Assembly (NCBI GenBank): GCA_026873275.1 | Contig: JANTUC010000004.1 | Location: 2,728,001-2,792,000, forward strand | Direction: 5' to 3' | DNA from: Pseudopithomyces maydicus | Taxonomy: Eukaryota; Ascomycota; Dothideomycetes; Pleosporales; Didymosphaeriaceae | DNA length: 64,000 nucleotides | Part shown: positions 1 through 12,020 of the stretch, piece after piece | Position numbering within the stretch: position 1 is the first letter of the stretch | Layout of the letters: every line of letters begins with the position of its first letter | Made by a program: the position numbers and the translations under genes | Notes under the pieces: generated by a model | What the model was told of the DNA's origin: nothing | Database searches by the model: none | Seen by the model: only the letters and a program-made list of their open reading frames with translations

Positions 1-690
1 CGACGCAGCCTGGCTCCGACCATGCGTCGTCCCTCCGCCGGGTGTGCTGGGAGAAGGCGGGAGAGCTTGGAACGGCGAGAACGGGAGAGGAGAGCAGAAG
101 ATAGAAAAAAATAGGAATACTCGACCCGCCCGCCCTGCACGTCTGTCTGCGCGCGCACTCGAGGCCTGCAGCTGCCGTTCGACAACACATCGCTTGGCAT
201 TGCCCTCGCTCGCTACTCGCAGCGGTAAGGGCGTGGGACGTGGGGAGCCTCTCCAAGCACCGGGACCCCCCATCGCGGCGATACGACGCTGAGGGCTTGC
301 GTGAGGTCTGCCTCCTCGCCTGCTCGACGACGACGACGTGAGCTGCCGGCAGCCGGATCGCCCGTGTTCGCAGCGGGAGGGCGGGATGCCGGGATGGATG
401 CGCGCCATCACGTGTGGGTCCTCTAACCTCGAACCGTCCCGAGGGGCCTCGAAACTGCACTCATGAATGGCCATGGGCCTGGCAGAGACTGATTCCGCAT
501 TCACCCATAGGCCGTCCCCATCGTGCAAATGCCTCTGATGCGGGGTACCTGCGCGGATGCATGCCCGTGGCATCGCCTGGCATGGCATGGCGCAGGTACC
601 GTCAGAACATCACCACATGCGACCAATCACCACATACCACATTAACGTATACTATTAGTGCTACGAGGACGCCATTGCCTAGCGTGCCGC
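1..690. other. Left-edge intergenic region
   Basis: GC-rich sequence downstream of the 7-TM gene. Open frames on both strands lack recognisable domains and look like GC-driven chance frames. No RNA gene or repeat was seen. Confidence 0.5.
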
Positions 691-1987
691 TCATCGCGGC
701 GACCCATTGTCGAAGAAAAACGACGTCCGCAGCGGGCTGTACTGCACCGGCTGGAGGGACCACATCTGCAGCGAGCCGTCCGGATTCCTCCCCTGCTGTC
801 CCATCGTCTCGTGCACGATCGCATCCGCGCACACCATGCTTTCCTCGTCGTCCGACCGGATGCTGTACACCCCAGAGCCCCATTGCATGTAGTGGTAGTC
901 GTCCAGCCGCACGTTTCTGCTCGGTGTTCGCCCGATCGTCGGCACCATGTCTCTTGCCGACGACTTCTTCGACAGAGCCGGTCGCTCCGTGGGCGTTTTC
1001 GGCGTCCTCGGCGTCTTCGGTATCGAGGGGCTACCTGGCGCGAAGAGATTGGTCGACGACTTGGGTGTGGACAAGGTCCTTGGCATCTGGCTGAACAGCC
1101 GTCGTATCAGCGGCCTCAAAGTTGGGACCGTGGCTCCCATCAGATGCACTCCAGGCTCGATGATGGTCCAGTTGGTTGTTGCGACCGAATAGTATGTAAT
1201 GTCCGAAAACACATCGGTATGGAGAAAGACCACGAAGCGCAACACCGCAGTGACGATGCCCAGCGTGCTGACCACGAATGTGAGTCCGACGCCAATCTTC
1301 CTCCATATATCGCCGTTCAGTCTGAACAGTGCCGGCAGTGGTATGAACAGTAGCGCTGCATCCGTGACGATGTTCGGGACGCTGTAAAACCGCATAGCCG
1401 TGGTTGGCTTCATCGTGCAATGTTGTGCTTGTGGGTTTTCCCAGAAGGCATTGAAAGGTCGACAGTTGGCAAAGATGGCTACGAGCCCGAAGATGGCGGT
1501 CCCTATGATAGCCAGGCCAGTCGCATGCATGACCCACTTGGCAAACTTTTGATTGAAGAGTCGAAAGTAGAGGCAAAGGATCGCGAGCTTCGGGAACGGA
1601 ACCGATAGCACGTACACAAACTCGTGTGCTTTCACGAGCTTGAGCATTCGTTGGACCGTCTGCGGTCGAACCGAATGAACATGTCTCCCCGCCCCACCTA
1701 TCATGAGTTTCACTAGATGCACGTCAGATCAGGTACATTCGCCTTGCCGCAGATAACTCACGGATACCCATTATTACCCCACCAAAGCAAAACACATAGC
1801 CCAGAAGTATTAGAATGTACACTCCCTTGGTATTGACACTATTGTTGCCCTTGTTGTAGTGCCATGAGAAGACGAAAGCGATGACGAAAAGAGTTTCAAG
1901 GATGGCAAACGTGATGCAGATGTTCAGCAAAGGCTGACTGGCCCGTCCCGCGGAATCATCAATGTCCCACGTGGATGTTGTGCTCAT
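691..1987 (-). CDS. Fungal rhodopsin-like (PTH11-related) seven-transmembrane protein
   Basis: Two exons, 1987-1762 and 1712-691, joined across a 49-nt intron (1761-1713) with donor GTGAGT, a CTGAC branch site and acceptor TAG. The spliced product has seven hydrophobic helices: two in exon 1 (starting ICITFAILE and VYILILLGY), then FVYVLSVPF, WVMHATGLA, the MRFYSVPNIVTDAALL helix, KIGVGLTFVV and the DITYYSVATTNWTIIE helix. This order, with the W-x-x-x-E element in helix 7, is that of the large fungal rhodopsin-like integral membrane family. The cytoplasmic tail (about 110 residues) is rich in Ser, Thr and Pro, with repeated TPKTP-type units that could be phosphorylated. An upstream in-frame ATG at 2020 would add 11 polar residues; I prefer 1987 (MSTTSTW). 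The ligand is unknown, and true G-protein coupling is not shown for most of the family. Confidence 0.85.
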
Positions 1988-3671
1988 TACGCTGTAGCGA
2001 AATGAATGACTTCTTCTCACAACGACGACAAAGTTGGGATGTCTAGAAAGACATCCCAGCGTAGCTATGAGGATGTAACCTCTTCAAGAGTGGTGCTGAA
2101 GGCGGAGAGATGCCCAGGTTATGTAGTTCACCTCTGGTCGTGTGGTATTACTGAATCCTCCGCTCGTGTTAAAGAAAGACACTGTCAGCAGAGTCGTGGC
2201 GTAGGATGTGGTGGGCTCCAAGTGGCACTGGAAGTCTAGATGGGGCGTATGCCTGCGAGTATTCAACCTTGCTGAAGAAACGCCTAGTCCAGACAATGAT
2301 TGCGGTGAATGATGGCACAAATCGATGTGTAGGGAAAAATTAGTAGGGAAGCAGGTCGAAGGGTATAGGCCGAAGAGTGTACGGGAACAACAATAGTGCG
2401 ATAGGCATTCGATTCTGGAGGATCATTAGACGTCAACCACGTTTGTGCACAGAGTCCAAACAGGGCCCGTAGTCCTGGCTTGGAAGCGTCATCCAGGCCT
2501 ATTGGCCAGGTACCGCGCAACCACTCCGCAGGAGTCCTGATGTGGCGACTTTCGAATTCGGTGTCCGAGACATGCCTGACAAGCTCTAGAATGGCCAGCG
2601 ATCATCACCTTTGACCTTCGTAGGCCAGGAACGACAGCAGTATGCAGCCGTTAGAACCCAAATAAGGCGACTGAAACAGAGGTAAACGGACACTTGGTAC
2701 ACGGCAGATGCACGTGTGGTTGCTAAAACGTGGCTCCGGCCCCTTGGTTACATCGGACCATCTATTCGCTAGTTAGACAAAATAAAATGTGGCCCCTATG
2801 TAAGGCTGATTTATTCCTTGCATGTGCCATCGGTACGGTCCGTGACGCCATTCTCCGCTGGAACTCAACTCTTGCTCAACGCCTCTGTGGGGCGTCACGC
2901 ACAAGTGACTAGGCAGCAGAGCGATGTCTGTCCGCATGAATGACAGGTGTTTCGTGCGAGATTAAATGCTTCCTTTCATTCCAAGGCACGTGCTCCGTGA
3001 TACGAATCCACGGTCTTGCTGAGATGTACCAGGCAAATGTCAGGTCGACCGATCTCGAACAAACCAGGCCAGCGAGGTCGCTCTTTGAAAAGCATGTAGG
3101 AGCCGACGGATGGGCGATCACAGCGATCACAGTAGGAATTGGACATTTAATGGCTCGGGCTTGTGAGAGGCACCTTGTAAGCAGTGTGGCGGGACCCTAC
3201 CCTGGGGCTGCGTCTTTGGTCTGCGTCTACGGGCGTAGCGGGTAAGCGCCGGAGATGCAACAGGACCGTCGATTGCAGAACAGCTGGGTCGAGTGAATAT
3301 ACAGAACAGGACGTGCAAGCGCAAAGCAAATTAAACGCATCAGCATTGCCTCTTCGAATTCTGGATGATGGCGTTATGGTGAGGAGGGGTGCGGACGACG
3401 TGAAGTGACGCTCCGCCAAGCCTCGTCATCTGACACTGCATCGGACTTGCCAATTTGGACTTGCGCGTCCCAATCACATGCCCGCGGTCTTCTCAACTGC
3501 CCACGCGTGCCAGTCAATGCACTTACCCCCATTAAGCAGGTTCTAGAAGCGAATTGAGCTTCGTCCGCAGCCGAGTCGGAACGGATCGATGCGTTAATTA
3601 AAAGAATCATTAATCTCTATTAATACCCAGCTACTTACGTATATTTGAGAAATGTACGCCGCGCATAACAA
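1988..3671. other. Intergenic region, no gene recognised
   Basis: About 1.7 kb between two minus-strand genes. Only short open frames (under about 110 codons) without domain similarity occur on either strand. No tRNA, repeat array or transposon ends were seen. Confidence 0.5.
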
Positions 3672-4761
3672 TTACCTCCCAGCCACAACGTTGAGTACGC
3701 CTCCGTCGATCGCGAGAATTTCCCCATTTACATACGAGTTCTTGGTCAAGAAGAGCACGCCCTGTGCCATCTCCTCGTCTGCGCCAGCTCTGCCCATGGG
3801 CACGTGTCCCTTCTCTTGGATTTTCTCGTCGGGCATGTGGCTCTTCTGGTGCTCGTCGCTCTCCTTCGCCGTCATCTCGCTAGGGAAGTAGCCCGGAGCA
3901 ATGCTGTTCACTCTAATACCTGTTTTCTGGAATTCTGCAGACATCAATTTCGTCAGGTGCACAGTCGCGCCCTTCGCGGCGTTGTAGCTGAAGTGGCCCT
4001 GCGCATGCCTCATGATGCCTGACATTGACGAGATCACAATGACGGATGCGGAAAGATGGCCGTGTGTTTCCGTACCAGCTTGCAGCAGTGGAAGCAGAGC
4101 GACGACGCTGAAATATACGGAGGTGACATCGGTATTGTAGGTCTCGTTCCATCCCTCAAAGGTCTCGTTGTTCCATAGCTTGCTCTTGAGATCGGTTGCC
4201 TTCTCTGTGTCGGGCTCTGCTTTCTCGCCTGAGATACCCGCCGCAGCAACTAACAGGTTAATGTGCTTCTCCCGCTTTGACAACTCCTGGTACAGATTCT
4301 CCAAGTCATCTTTCTTGGTGACGTCGCAGGAACCGAGGCTTTTGATAATTAGTATAATGACATTGGAACAGACGGGTTCGCAAATACGGAATTATTTGGC
4401 CTCCTTCGCTCGGGCTGTGCGATTTCGCCGCCGCCTCGAGAGCCTCCTTGCCTATACCCATGTTAATGTCGTGACCAAAGATTCTATCTCTCCTCACTTA
4501 CGTCGTCCAGTAATGTAAACTTTGGCGCCTAGAATGCTTGTTAGAATGTGATTTCTACATACATAAACCATTTGGGTGAGCCTACCGTTTGCTGCAAGGG
4601 CCTGGGCCGACATCAAACCGATACCTGATCTATACATTGCTTCTGCTCAGCCACTGCACGTGTCTCAGGAAGTTCGTCGCGTACCCTCCTCCCGTAATCA
4701 CACAAACATAGTCCTTGACAGAGAACAGCTTCTCAACTCTAAGGTCGTGTGTCCCAGCCAT
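3672..4761 (-). CDS. Short-chain dehydrogenase/reductase (classical SDR)
   Basis: Five exons: 4761-4685, 4629-4586, 4528-4502, 4451-4388 and 4338-3672. The four introns (55, 57, 50 and 49 nt) all follow GT-AG, and the last carries a perfect TACTAAT branch site. The 292-aa product has the Rossmann motif TGGGSGIG near residue 22, assembled across intron 1, a catalytic Ser in ISSMSG (about 174), and YNAAK giving the Tyr-Lys pair at about 189 and 193. RVNSIAPGYFPSEMT and the IDGG end are also typical. The family uses NAD(P)H to interconvert alcohols and ketones; the substrate cannot be read from sequence. It diverges from the BCS1-like gene. A single-exon reading would miss the cofactor site. Confidence 0.93.
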
Positions 4762-5213
4762 TGTGTGTTTTTGCAATGCAGGTGATGATAAATCGAAGCG
4801 AGATGATTATTTGAGAAAATCGCAACAGCTTTGTATGTAGATAGAATTGTGGTGCGTAGACAAATTTTCGATGATATAATTGTAGTGGTATTTGGTATGA
4901 CGTACGGCTAGGTACAGCAAGCCTACTCCGAATTCGGTTAGCTCAATATCGCATAGAAATGAAGGTTGAGCATGGCCCATTAGTTTGATGATTTCTATTT
5001 CACTATCATGTTCTTCTGTTTGTCTGAGAGCTGAGAACTGAAGGTTGAATAGTTACGTGAATCAACTAGGGCCCGGGCAGCTGCCTGTTTCAAAAGTGGC
5101 AGGAACAATCGAGCTCTCTCCCTGGTGGGACGCAATCAGGGCGCAGGTGCCCACAAATCAACCTCTACCTGTATAAAGACACCTGCGCCGATTTTCCTTC
5201 TTGAAAAAGAAGC
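4762..5213. promoter_or_regulatory. Divergent promoter region between SDR and BCS1-like genes
   Basis: The 452-bp spacer separates the two divergent starts. A TATAAAG box on the plus strand at 5172-5178 lies 36 bases before the first BCS1-like ATG (5214) and 60 before the third (5238). The short distance to 5214 makes one of the later ATGs a serious alternative start. Confidence 0.45.
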
Positions 5214-7071
5214 GTGACACGCATGCGACCTTTCGTCATGGATACCACATCCTCGCCAAAGGCCGACAAATCGACCATGGACTCTCACTCGAACCGACAT
5301 CATTATACCATTCTCTCGGAAGAGCCGACTAGTACAGATCTTATCCCGCGACACTTGAAGCAGCTCGCTGTGGCTCAACACCCCATCATTGAGATCGCAC
5401 ATCGTTTCATATCTCAGCTTAGACCCAACAGCGGCACCGAGCTCGAGCGGCTTGTTGCCCTGATTGCTCTGTTCGGGGTTGTCTCGCCATTATGGAGTCG
5501 CTTTAAGAAGCTTACACTCAAGCTATTCGCCTCTCGCATATCGATTCCCGAGACCGACCCCATCGTACAGGAGATAATGCAGTGGATATCTGCGGAGGTC
5601 ATTGACAAGAGCCTCACTACTAGTGCAACAGTCGTTTCCAATCCGACCGCGAGCCTTTTCGGGGGTCGAACAAAGACGGGGCTACGGAATACAAGTAAGT
5701 TTGCATTCTATTTATGCTAACCTTTGACATGTAGATCAGCTGATCGTGCTAACACGAACAGTAGACTATCAGCTTCAACTCGACTATGAAGGTCATGAGG
5801 AAACCCAAATTCAGTGCTTGCCGCCCGTGGGCAAGAAGATCTTCTGGTAAGTAAATTCTTCGTTCATGTAAGAACTTCGTTAATCGAAATGCAGGGTCGG
5901 TTGGCGTCCATTTCTTTTCTCTCGCTCTGGAAAACCAAGGCCACCATCTACATCTCAGGAATTGCATTATGGTTCCCACACAAGGCATCAAGAATCAATT
6001 GATCTTTATACCCCCGGGTGGAGCTTAGACCCATTGGTGCAATTTGCGAAGATGTGTCGGTCATACAAAGAGGAAAAGCTTACCGGAATGACTACCGTCT
6101 ATTATTCGTTCAGTGATCCGTATACCAGTGGCAATTGGTCTACGATCGTCAAAACAACCCGTAAATTGGACACTATCGACATGGACGAGACCCAGAAGAC
6201 TCATTTGGTGGGTGATGCAGAGATCTACTTCAGCGAAAAGACGAAGAAGTTCTATGCAGATTGCGGAATCCCTTATCGTCGCGGGTATCTGTTTCACGGC
6301 CCTCCTGGTACAGGCAAGACGAGTTTCAGCGCCGCTTTGGCCGGTCATCTTGGTTGCGATCTCTACTTGATCAACCTTGCGAGTGGCAATATGAGCGATG
6401 GACCATTGCAAGCCTTGTTTCTGAGTCTACCACCCAAGTGTGTAGTTGTGATCGAAGACATTGACAGCTGCGGCATCGGACGCGAGCAAGGCTCGACTCT
6501 GGCGACTCCCGACTTTGCAATGTCAGCTATGAATGCTCAAGGTGACGAAACTCCAACGGTTCCACGTACCCGTTCGACTCGGAAAAGAAATATGGTCACC
6601 CTGTCTGGCCTGCTCAATGCAATCGACGGCAGCGCATCTGCTGAGGGCCGCCTGCTCATTCTGACTTCCAACCACGCTCTCGCGCTGGACCCGGCACTTA
6701 CACGCCCAGGACGTGTAGACTTGATAGTTCCCTTTGGAAAGATGAAGGAACAGTCCATTCGCGATATTTTCAAGCGCCTTGTTGGCCGAGCTGCAATCGC
6801 GCATTTGGGTTCTACCGAGCAGCAGATCGATGAATATGCAACGGCCTTCAGCGCCATAGTACCTCCAGACACATTCACCCCCGCACAACTACAGGGCTTC
6901 CTTAAAAACTGCCGAGGAGATCCAGAGATGGCGATGAGGGATATCAATGCTTGGATCCAGGAGACTATCGGTCAAGCGCCAGAAATAGCGGCGGACGATA
7001 GCGTTCCATTCATCCCGCATTATGCAAAGGTTTCCATGACTAATCTTTCACAATATTCGCCCCTACATTGA
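5214..7071 (+). CDS. BCS1-like AAA+ ATPase
   Basis: Three exons, 5214-5694, 5762-5846 and 5895-7071, with introns of 67 and 48 nt, give 580 residues. The N-terminal part has a hydrophobic stretch (LVALIALFGVVSPLW) followed by a BCS1-N-type domain. The C-terminal half is an AAA domain: Walker A GPPGTGKTS, Walker B VVVIEDID, a sensor/arginine-finger segment LTSNHALALDPALTRPGR. BCS1 proper inserts the Rieske protein into mitochondrial complex III. Filamentous fungi carry many diverged BCS1-like paralogs of unknown role, and this copy, with a Ser/Thr-rich start and no clear presequence, looks like one of those. Three in-frame ATGs (5214, 5223, 5238) compete as start. Confidence 0.9.
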
Positions 7072-8122
7072 AAACGACGTGGTAGTAGATTCGATATCTA
7101 ATAGAGCAAAGTAGTGGTCTTCTTAGACTACGGTGATCCTCTCGCTTCTGCCCCCGTCCCGAAAAATATCGACGGTGCTGCAAGGCTTTTTCTTTGGGGC
7201 AAGAGTTTCAATTTGATGCAGCTAAAAATCAAGCGGATACAGTTCAGGCTGTGCAATCAAACAGGATGAGGGGCAGCTTACGAGTCTGTCACCATCGTTG
7301 CCTGTTTCGACCTTCAAACGGTCTACTTCATTTGGATTTTTCGAGCTCACCTGTCTAGATCGGGTAAAGGAAGGAAAAGTTTTGGGCGCGTACTCATGAC
7401 TGGATTCACAATCTAGAGCCCTGCTGAGGCGTCTACGTGTCTTTCAGGATGGTATTCAAGGTTCATATCTGCAGTGATAGCAAACTTGTGCTTAATGACA
7501 GTCGCCTTGAGAACAAATTCTTCATAGTGCTGAAGTTCAATGATCATTTTGATTTGTATGCGCGTCTCGGTGTAACGGGTGTGATGCTCCCGAATTTTTT
7601 CTATTGCCTCCGATACTCTATATCCATGTAGACATCCGATTCTTCCTGTTTCATTTTTAACTTCTTAAAGACAGGCGTGCAAACGCATGGACACCTTAAC
7701 AAAGTCGTCACATTCATCAATTGCCTGTTTCTGCATATTTTCCTAGTGATTGCATACGTATTCCCACAGTCCAGTTGTGCTCACACCGTGTAGCGTGTTT
7801 ACAGAGCCCCACTTACAACAGGACATAGCCTCACATCGTTTGCACAGACGAACCCCGCTTCTAGCAGCACAGTGCACGAGCAATATTGACTTTGTACAAC
7901 TGAAACGCCTGCTAGCAAAATTGCCCAGGAATATTGCCGGGAGCTTTCAATCTAGCTCGCTTTCCTTCCATGAGCATCATCAGGCATTCCACCTGGACGA
8001 AGACTTATCTACTCTACCGCTTCCAACAACACATCGTATGCCAACTTAGCTGTAAAACTATTGCGGCCGATCACAGAGATAATTATCTCCAGGCTATCAC
8101 ACATACCCAGCCCCGATACACC
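7072..8122. other. Intergenic region, no gene recognised
   Basis: About 1 kb, AT-richer than its flanks. Short frames only, none with a recognisable domain. It holds the 3' flank of the BCS1-like gene and the promoter of the aldo/keto reductase gene. Confidence 0.45.
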
Positions 8123-9121
8123 ATGTCCACAATCCCTTCAGTCCACCTTGCCGACGGCAACACCATCCCCCTTGTACGTGCCCAACTCTGCTCCATCCAA
8201 CCGGTACCCATACTCACAAACTCCACAGCTCGGCTTCGGCACCGGAACAACGTGGTTCAAAGACGGCGATGAATCCCACCCCACCCGAGGAGACCTGAAC
8301 ACAAAACTCATCTCCACCATCAAAGCCGCGTTACGCAGAGGCTTCGTCCACCTCGACTGCGCCCAGTCGTACGGAAACGAGAACGAGGTCGGCATCGCTA
8401 TCAAGGAAAGCGGCGTCGCGAGGAAGAAGCTGTTCATCACGAGTAAAGTGCAGGATGGTGTTGCGGATATCCCTAGTGCACTAGAGGGGAGCTTGGAGAG
8501 GTTGCAGACGGGGTATCTTGACTTGTACGATGAGTTTCATCTCGAAATACCGAGCCATAGCTAATGAGGGTAGGTTTCTGATTCACACCCCATACTACAC
8601 CGACGAGCCAACCGAGCTACAACGAGCATGGAAGGCTATGGAGGACGTGAAGAAAACGGGGAAAGTGAGGTCGATCGGTGTCTCTAACTTCCAACGTCAC
8701 CACCTCGAAACCATACTTCAGACGGCCACCGTGGTACCTGCTATTAACCAGCTCGAGTTTCATCCCTACCTCCAACGTTCCGGTTACCTCACTTGGATGA
8801 AAGAGCACGGTATCAAGGTATCCTCTTTCAAAGGTCTCGCTCCTTTGACTGTCGCCAAGGGTGGTCCCCTCGACGAACCACTGAATAGAATTGCTGAGAA
8901 GCATGGTGTGAGTGCTGGCGTTGTACTGCTTCGGTGGCACATTGAGCGGGGTGTTGTGCCTGTTACGACGTCAACTCATGAGGAGCGGGTGGGGGATTAT
9001 CTGAAGGCTGCTGATTTTGAAGCTTAGTTATGAGGAGGTTGAGGAGATTAGTAGGATTGGACAGACGAAGCATTTTCGTTGGTGGGGGAAGCAGTTCTTT
9101 GCTAATGATGATTGGTCTTAG
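8123..9121 (+). CDS. Aldo/keto reductase, frame broken near its 3' end
   Basis: Exons 8123-8173, 8229-8524 and 8574 onward, with introns of 55 and 49 nt. The AKR tetrad is complete: Asp60 and Tyr65 in HLDCAQSYGNE, Lys90 in ITSKV, and His120 in DLFLIHTP, which is assembled across intron 2. The family reduces carbonyls with NADPH. As sequenced, the frame stops at 9027 after AADFEA (266 aa). Dropping one base at about 9019-9021 restores the usual AKR ending (FELSYEEV, then a Trp-rich tail) to a stop at 9121, giving 297 aa, normal for the family. An intron removing the break would delete the conserved ER-x-x-DYL segment, so a one-base insertion is the better explanation. Substrate unknown. Confidence 0.88.
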
Positions 9122-9385
9122 GGATGGGGGGATTGTACTCCTTGAACGGCCTGTTGGGCGATGAGTTAACTCCATGGGCTATGGCTCAGTGTTAAGCGTA
9201 TCACTACGACCGCTATGATAGCAATGGCGGGTGAAGATTCTATTGTGACGATCATGGAAGAGATTGTGCTCCCATCGAGAGTGTCTGAAGTAGTTATGCA
9301 AACGGGCCGATTCGTTTTCAGGGGTATTATGTGCTGATATGAGATACCAACGTTCTACAAAACAACAAAGACTTTCTGTGTAGGC

Positions 9386-11125
9386 CTAATGCTCACCTGG
9401 TTTTGCAGACAAATATTCCTCGCCCGACTCGCCATGATCCTTCAACTCCCGCTTCTGAGCCTCCTCAACCTTCCTCTGCACAAATGCATCAATATTATTT
9501 TGGACTTCCGCATCCAGCAACGTCAATCTCTCCTCATACTGATCCCCCTTCCCATTCCCACCAAAGAACCTCGCATCGATAAAAGTCCAAAACACCGCGT
9601 CGAATGCCCAAGACCGTCTCACCGCATAATCGATCCAGAACTGCCCGTTCTCCCAATTCTTCCGCATTCTGTCCGACAAAATGTTCCCCGGGGCGAGAGT
9701 GCCGCGCTCGATAGCGCTCTGTTCGCGCCTCTGTAGCGCCCCCAGAAACGTCTCGAGTCGAGGCTCGTATAACCGGCACCAATCTTCATATCCACGGAAC
9801 CAATACTCTGGCGTCTCGAGCAACAACCACCATGGTGGATTTTGGGAGAATCTCGCTGGCGCTGCGTACGTGAACTCCCAGTCTATGACGGACAAGATGC
9901 GACAGTTTTCATTCACTAGAATATTGCCTGGTCGGAAGTCATCGCACCAGAGAGGAAAAGGGCCGTTTCCAGAATCGATATCGTGGAGTTTGCCCTCGGT
10001 GGCAAGTTTTTTGAACAGATGGCGGCCGATGTATTTGCGTCTGCAGTCCTCAGGTGATTCAATGGCATCGTTGCGTTGTTGAGCAAGATGCATGACTTTC
10101 ATTTCGGCGACGGCAATGTAGTATGAAGATGCGGTGTCGAAATGAGTAGAGATGAGGCTAGTTCGGGGGCAGTTGGCGAGTTGAACTAGTTCATTCATGT
10201 CCCATGTTAACGGGCGCTGTGTGACCTTCCAGTTGTCTTCTTCGGTTTCTAGAATTGCTCCGATCTTATCGAGCGAAAGTCTCGAGAGTTGAAGAAGGAT
10301 GTCGGCAATTTGTTCGTATATGAATACAAGCTTCTTTTCATCGATCCCCGGGTGGAGCATTGGCCGATCCTGTTCCGACAACCCTGGAAGATTCAATGCA
10401 TCTGATAAATCTTCCGCATGCTTAACGTATTCCATAATGATGAACGGACCTAGGCGACCGGGACACTCATCGGCCGTACCGTGATGGAGAACAAACGGAA
10501 TTGGAATGGTCGTGTTGTCGGAAATATACCTCATTACCGCAACCTCTTTCCGCGTTTTCTCTTCTGGAAACATATGGACGCCTGGAAAAGGTATCCGTAT
10601 GATGGCAGAGCCTCCGTCATCAAACTCCATACGTATGGTGACGTTGAACGCTCCTCGCTTTGGCGCAAAAAGCTCTATGGGCACTCCACCACGGTGCTTC
10701 TTGATCAAATCTCCGATGGCCCTCATGGTTTTTTCATCGTATAGTTTTGATTTCCAGGCGTCGAATACAGCATCGCTACGCTCCCAGGCCGCATCGTCGA
10801 ATTTCATTCGTTGCTCCATAAAATTGTAGACACATGTGCAGTGCGCGGTTGTACAATGCTCTTCTTCTTGGTCGGTAAAGGGAAATGAGTGGCCAGCGTA
10901 TCGATACTGGGAATTCTTGAGGAGTGACTGAAGGTGTTGATTAGAGCTACGGGCAGAGATAGTTCGGGTGGGTGTGTGCTCTATTCGATCTGGTATTGTG
11001 CGTGGCACGGGCATGCGTTGCGTTGTTAAACATGATTGGCTGCGACATGGACTGGGTTTTGACTCAGCATGCGCTTCAACATCTCCCAATCGGGCAGCCA
11101 CCAGCGAAATTCCCTTTTCTCTCAA
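9386..11125 (-). CDS. Aminoglycoside-phosphotransferase-like (APH) kinase-fold protein
   Basis: This is one intronless frame. The APH fold is shown by the N-lobe from about residue 150, the catalytic loop LWCDDFRPGNILV (Cys in place of the first His, a variant common in fungal members), the metal-binding VIDWEF, and a helical C-terminal region with PPWWLLLETPE. Fungi carry large families of such proteins; the physiological substrates are unknown and antibiotic resistance should not be assumed. The full frame gives 579 aa. An inner ATG at 10819 (MEQRMKFDD) starts just before the region that looks conserved, so the first 102 residues, rich in Arg and Ser, are uncertain. Confidence 0.82.
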   Translation of the reverse strand: MREKGISLVAARLGDVEAHAESKPSPCRSQSCLTTQRMPVPRTIPDRIEHTPTRTISARSSNQHLQSLLKNSQYRYAGHSFPFTDQEEEHCTTAHCTCVYNFMEQRMKFDDAAWERSDAVFDAWKSKLYDEKTMRAIGDLIKKHRGGVPIELFAPKRGAFNVTIRMEFDDGGSAIIRIPFPGVHMFPEEKTRKEVAVMRYISDNTTIPIPFVLHHGTADECPGRLGPFIIMEYVKHAEDLSDALNLPGLSEQDRPMLHPGIDEKKLVFIYEQIADILLQLSRLSLDKIGAILETEEDNWKVTQRPLTWDMNELVQLANCPRTSLISTHFDTASSYYIAVAEMKVMHLAQQRNDAIESPEDCRRKYIGRHLFKKLATEGKLHDIDSGNGPFPLWCDDFRPGNILVNENCRILSVIDWEFTYAAPARFSQNPPWWLLLETPEYWFRGYEDWCRLYEPRLETFLGALQRREQSAIERGTLAPGNILSDRMRKNWENGQFWIDYAVRRSWAFDAVFWTFIDARFFGGNGKGDQYEERLTLLDAEVQNNIDAFVQRKVEEAQKRELKDHGESGEEYLSAKPGEH

Positions 11126-11750
11126 CTAATTCGTGTGCATGCGATCGTTGTGAAGCCAGTCCTATTGCTCGAGAAACTTGGGTTCGAAAATACCATTTTC
11201 TGCACAATTTGCCCCAAATACCCAGGGTTCCACTTCATCGAATATCATGTTTTGGCTATCAATTACATGTTTATAGTAAAGAGACGTCCAATTTCAAACC
11301 TGGTGACTGACATATTCAGCTGGAGCGACAACATGTCTACAGATGCTCACAAACCGTACTGTCGATACACATCGAGGTTCTTATTTCGTTTCCAACAAGA
11401 TTTCTCTTTGAACTCTAGGTTGACCTCGGTGACGTTTACTGTTCAACCAATATGGCTTCCGTAGCCGAAGAGTTTGTAGAGTTCTAGTGATCAACTGTAC
11501 AAACGCCTTGACAGCTTCAACCTACTCAAATATAGTACCTGATAAGAAAGCTTCCGCACAGAGATCTTCTCATGTCTTTAAACACATCGAAGAACATCCC
11601 AGTTCTTATCAACTATCACTTTAGAAAAAGACTTTTACTACACAGTTTTCTCACTCCAAAGGTCAGCCTCCTGCCCATATTATTTTACAGTCTACTAAAC
11701 ATGGTAGTCATCACTCCTCATATCAAACCTATAATCCCAAAACCACGACA

Positions 11751-12020
11751 ATGAGCTCCAACTCCAACTGCAACCCTGGCGGCCGCGATGAGGCTGCCTT
11801 TCAGCTGAGTATCCCCGCATCCGATCTATCTGCGATTGAAGCTGCCGCTGCCGCTGCCCTCCAAGTTCGAGGGCAGGCTGCCGGTCCCGATATTCTGCGA
11901 AGATGTACCGTCAAGGAGGAAAGGCAGCTACATTCAATGGCTCAGGCATCTCACAATAACCGCAGCCAGAATACAACGGGCCAGGCGGCAGAGTCTTCTA
12001 CTAGTGACCAGAAGAAATGA
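11751..12020 (+). CDS. Small hypothetical protein (doubtful)
   Basis: An 89-codon frame with a good start context (ACAATGAG). The product has an Ala-rich stretch (IEAAAAAALQVRGQAAG) and a polar Ser/Thr/Gln end, with no signal peptide, membrane segment or known domain. It sits alone in an otherwise empty region. It may be a real lineage-specific gene or chance; the sequence cannot decide. Confidence 0.25.
   Translation: MSSNSNCNPGGRDEAAFQLSIPASDLSAIEAAAAAALQVRGQAAGPDILRRCTVKEERQLHSMAQASHNNRSQNTTGQAAESSTSDQKK

Noticed and set aside
414..1353. Overlapping plus-strand frames at the left edge
   Set aside because: They cover the last exon of the 7-TM gene in antisense and lack any family features.
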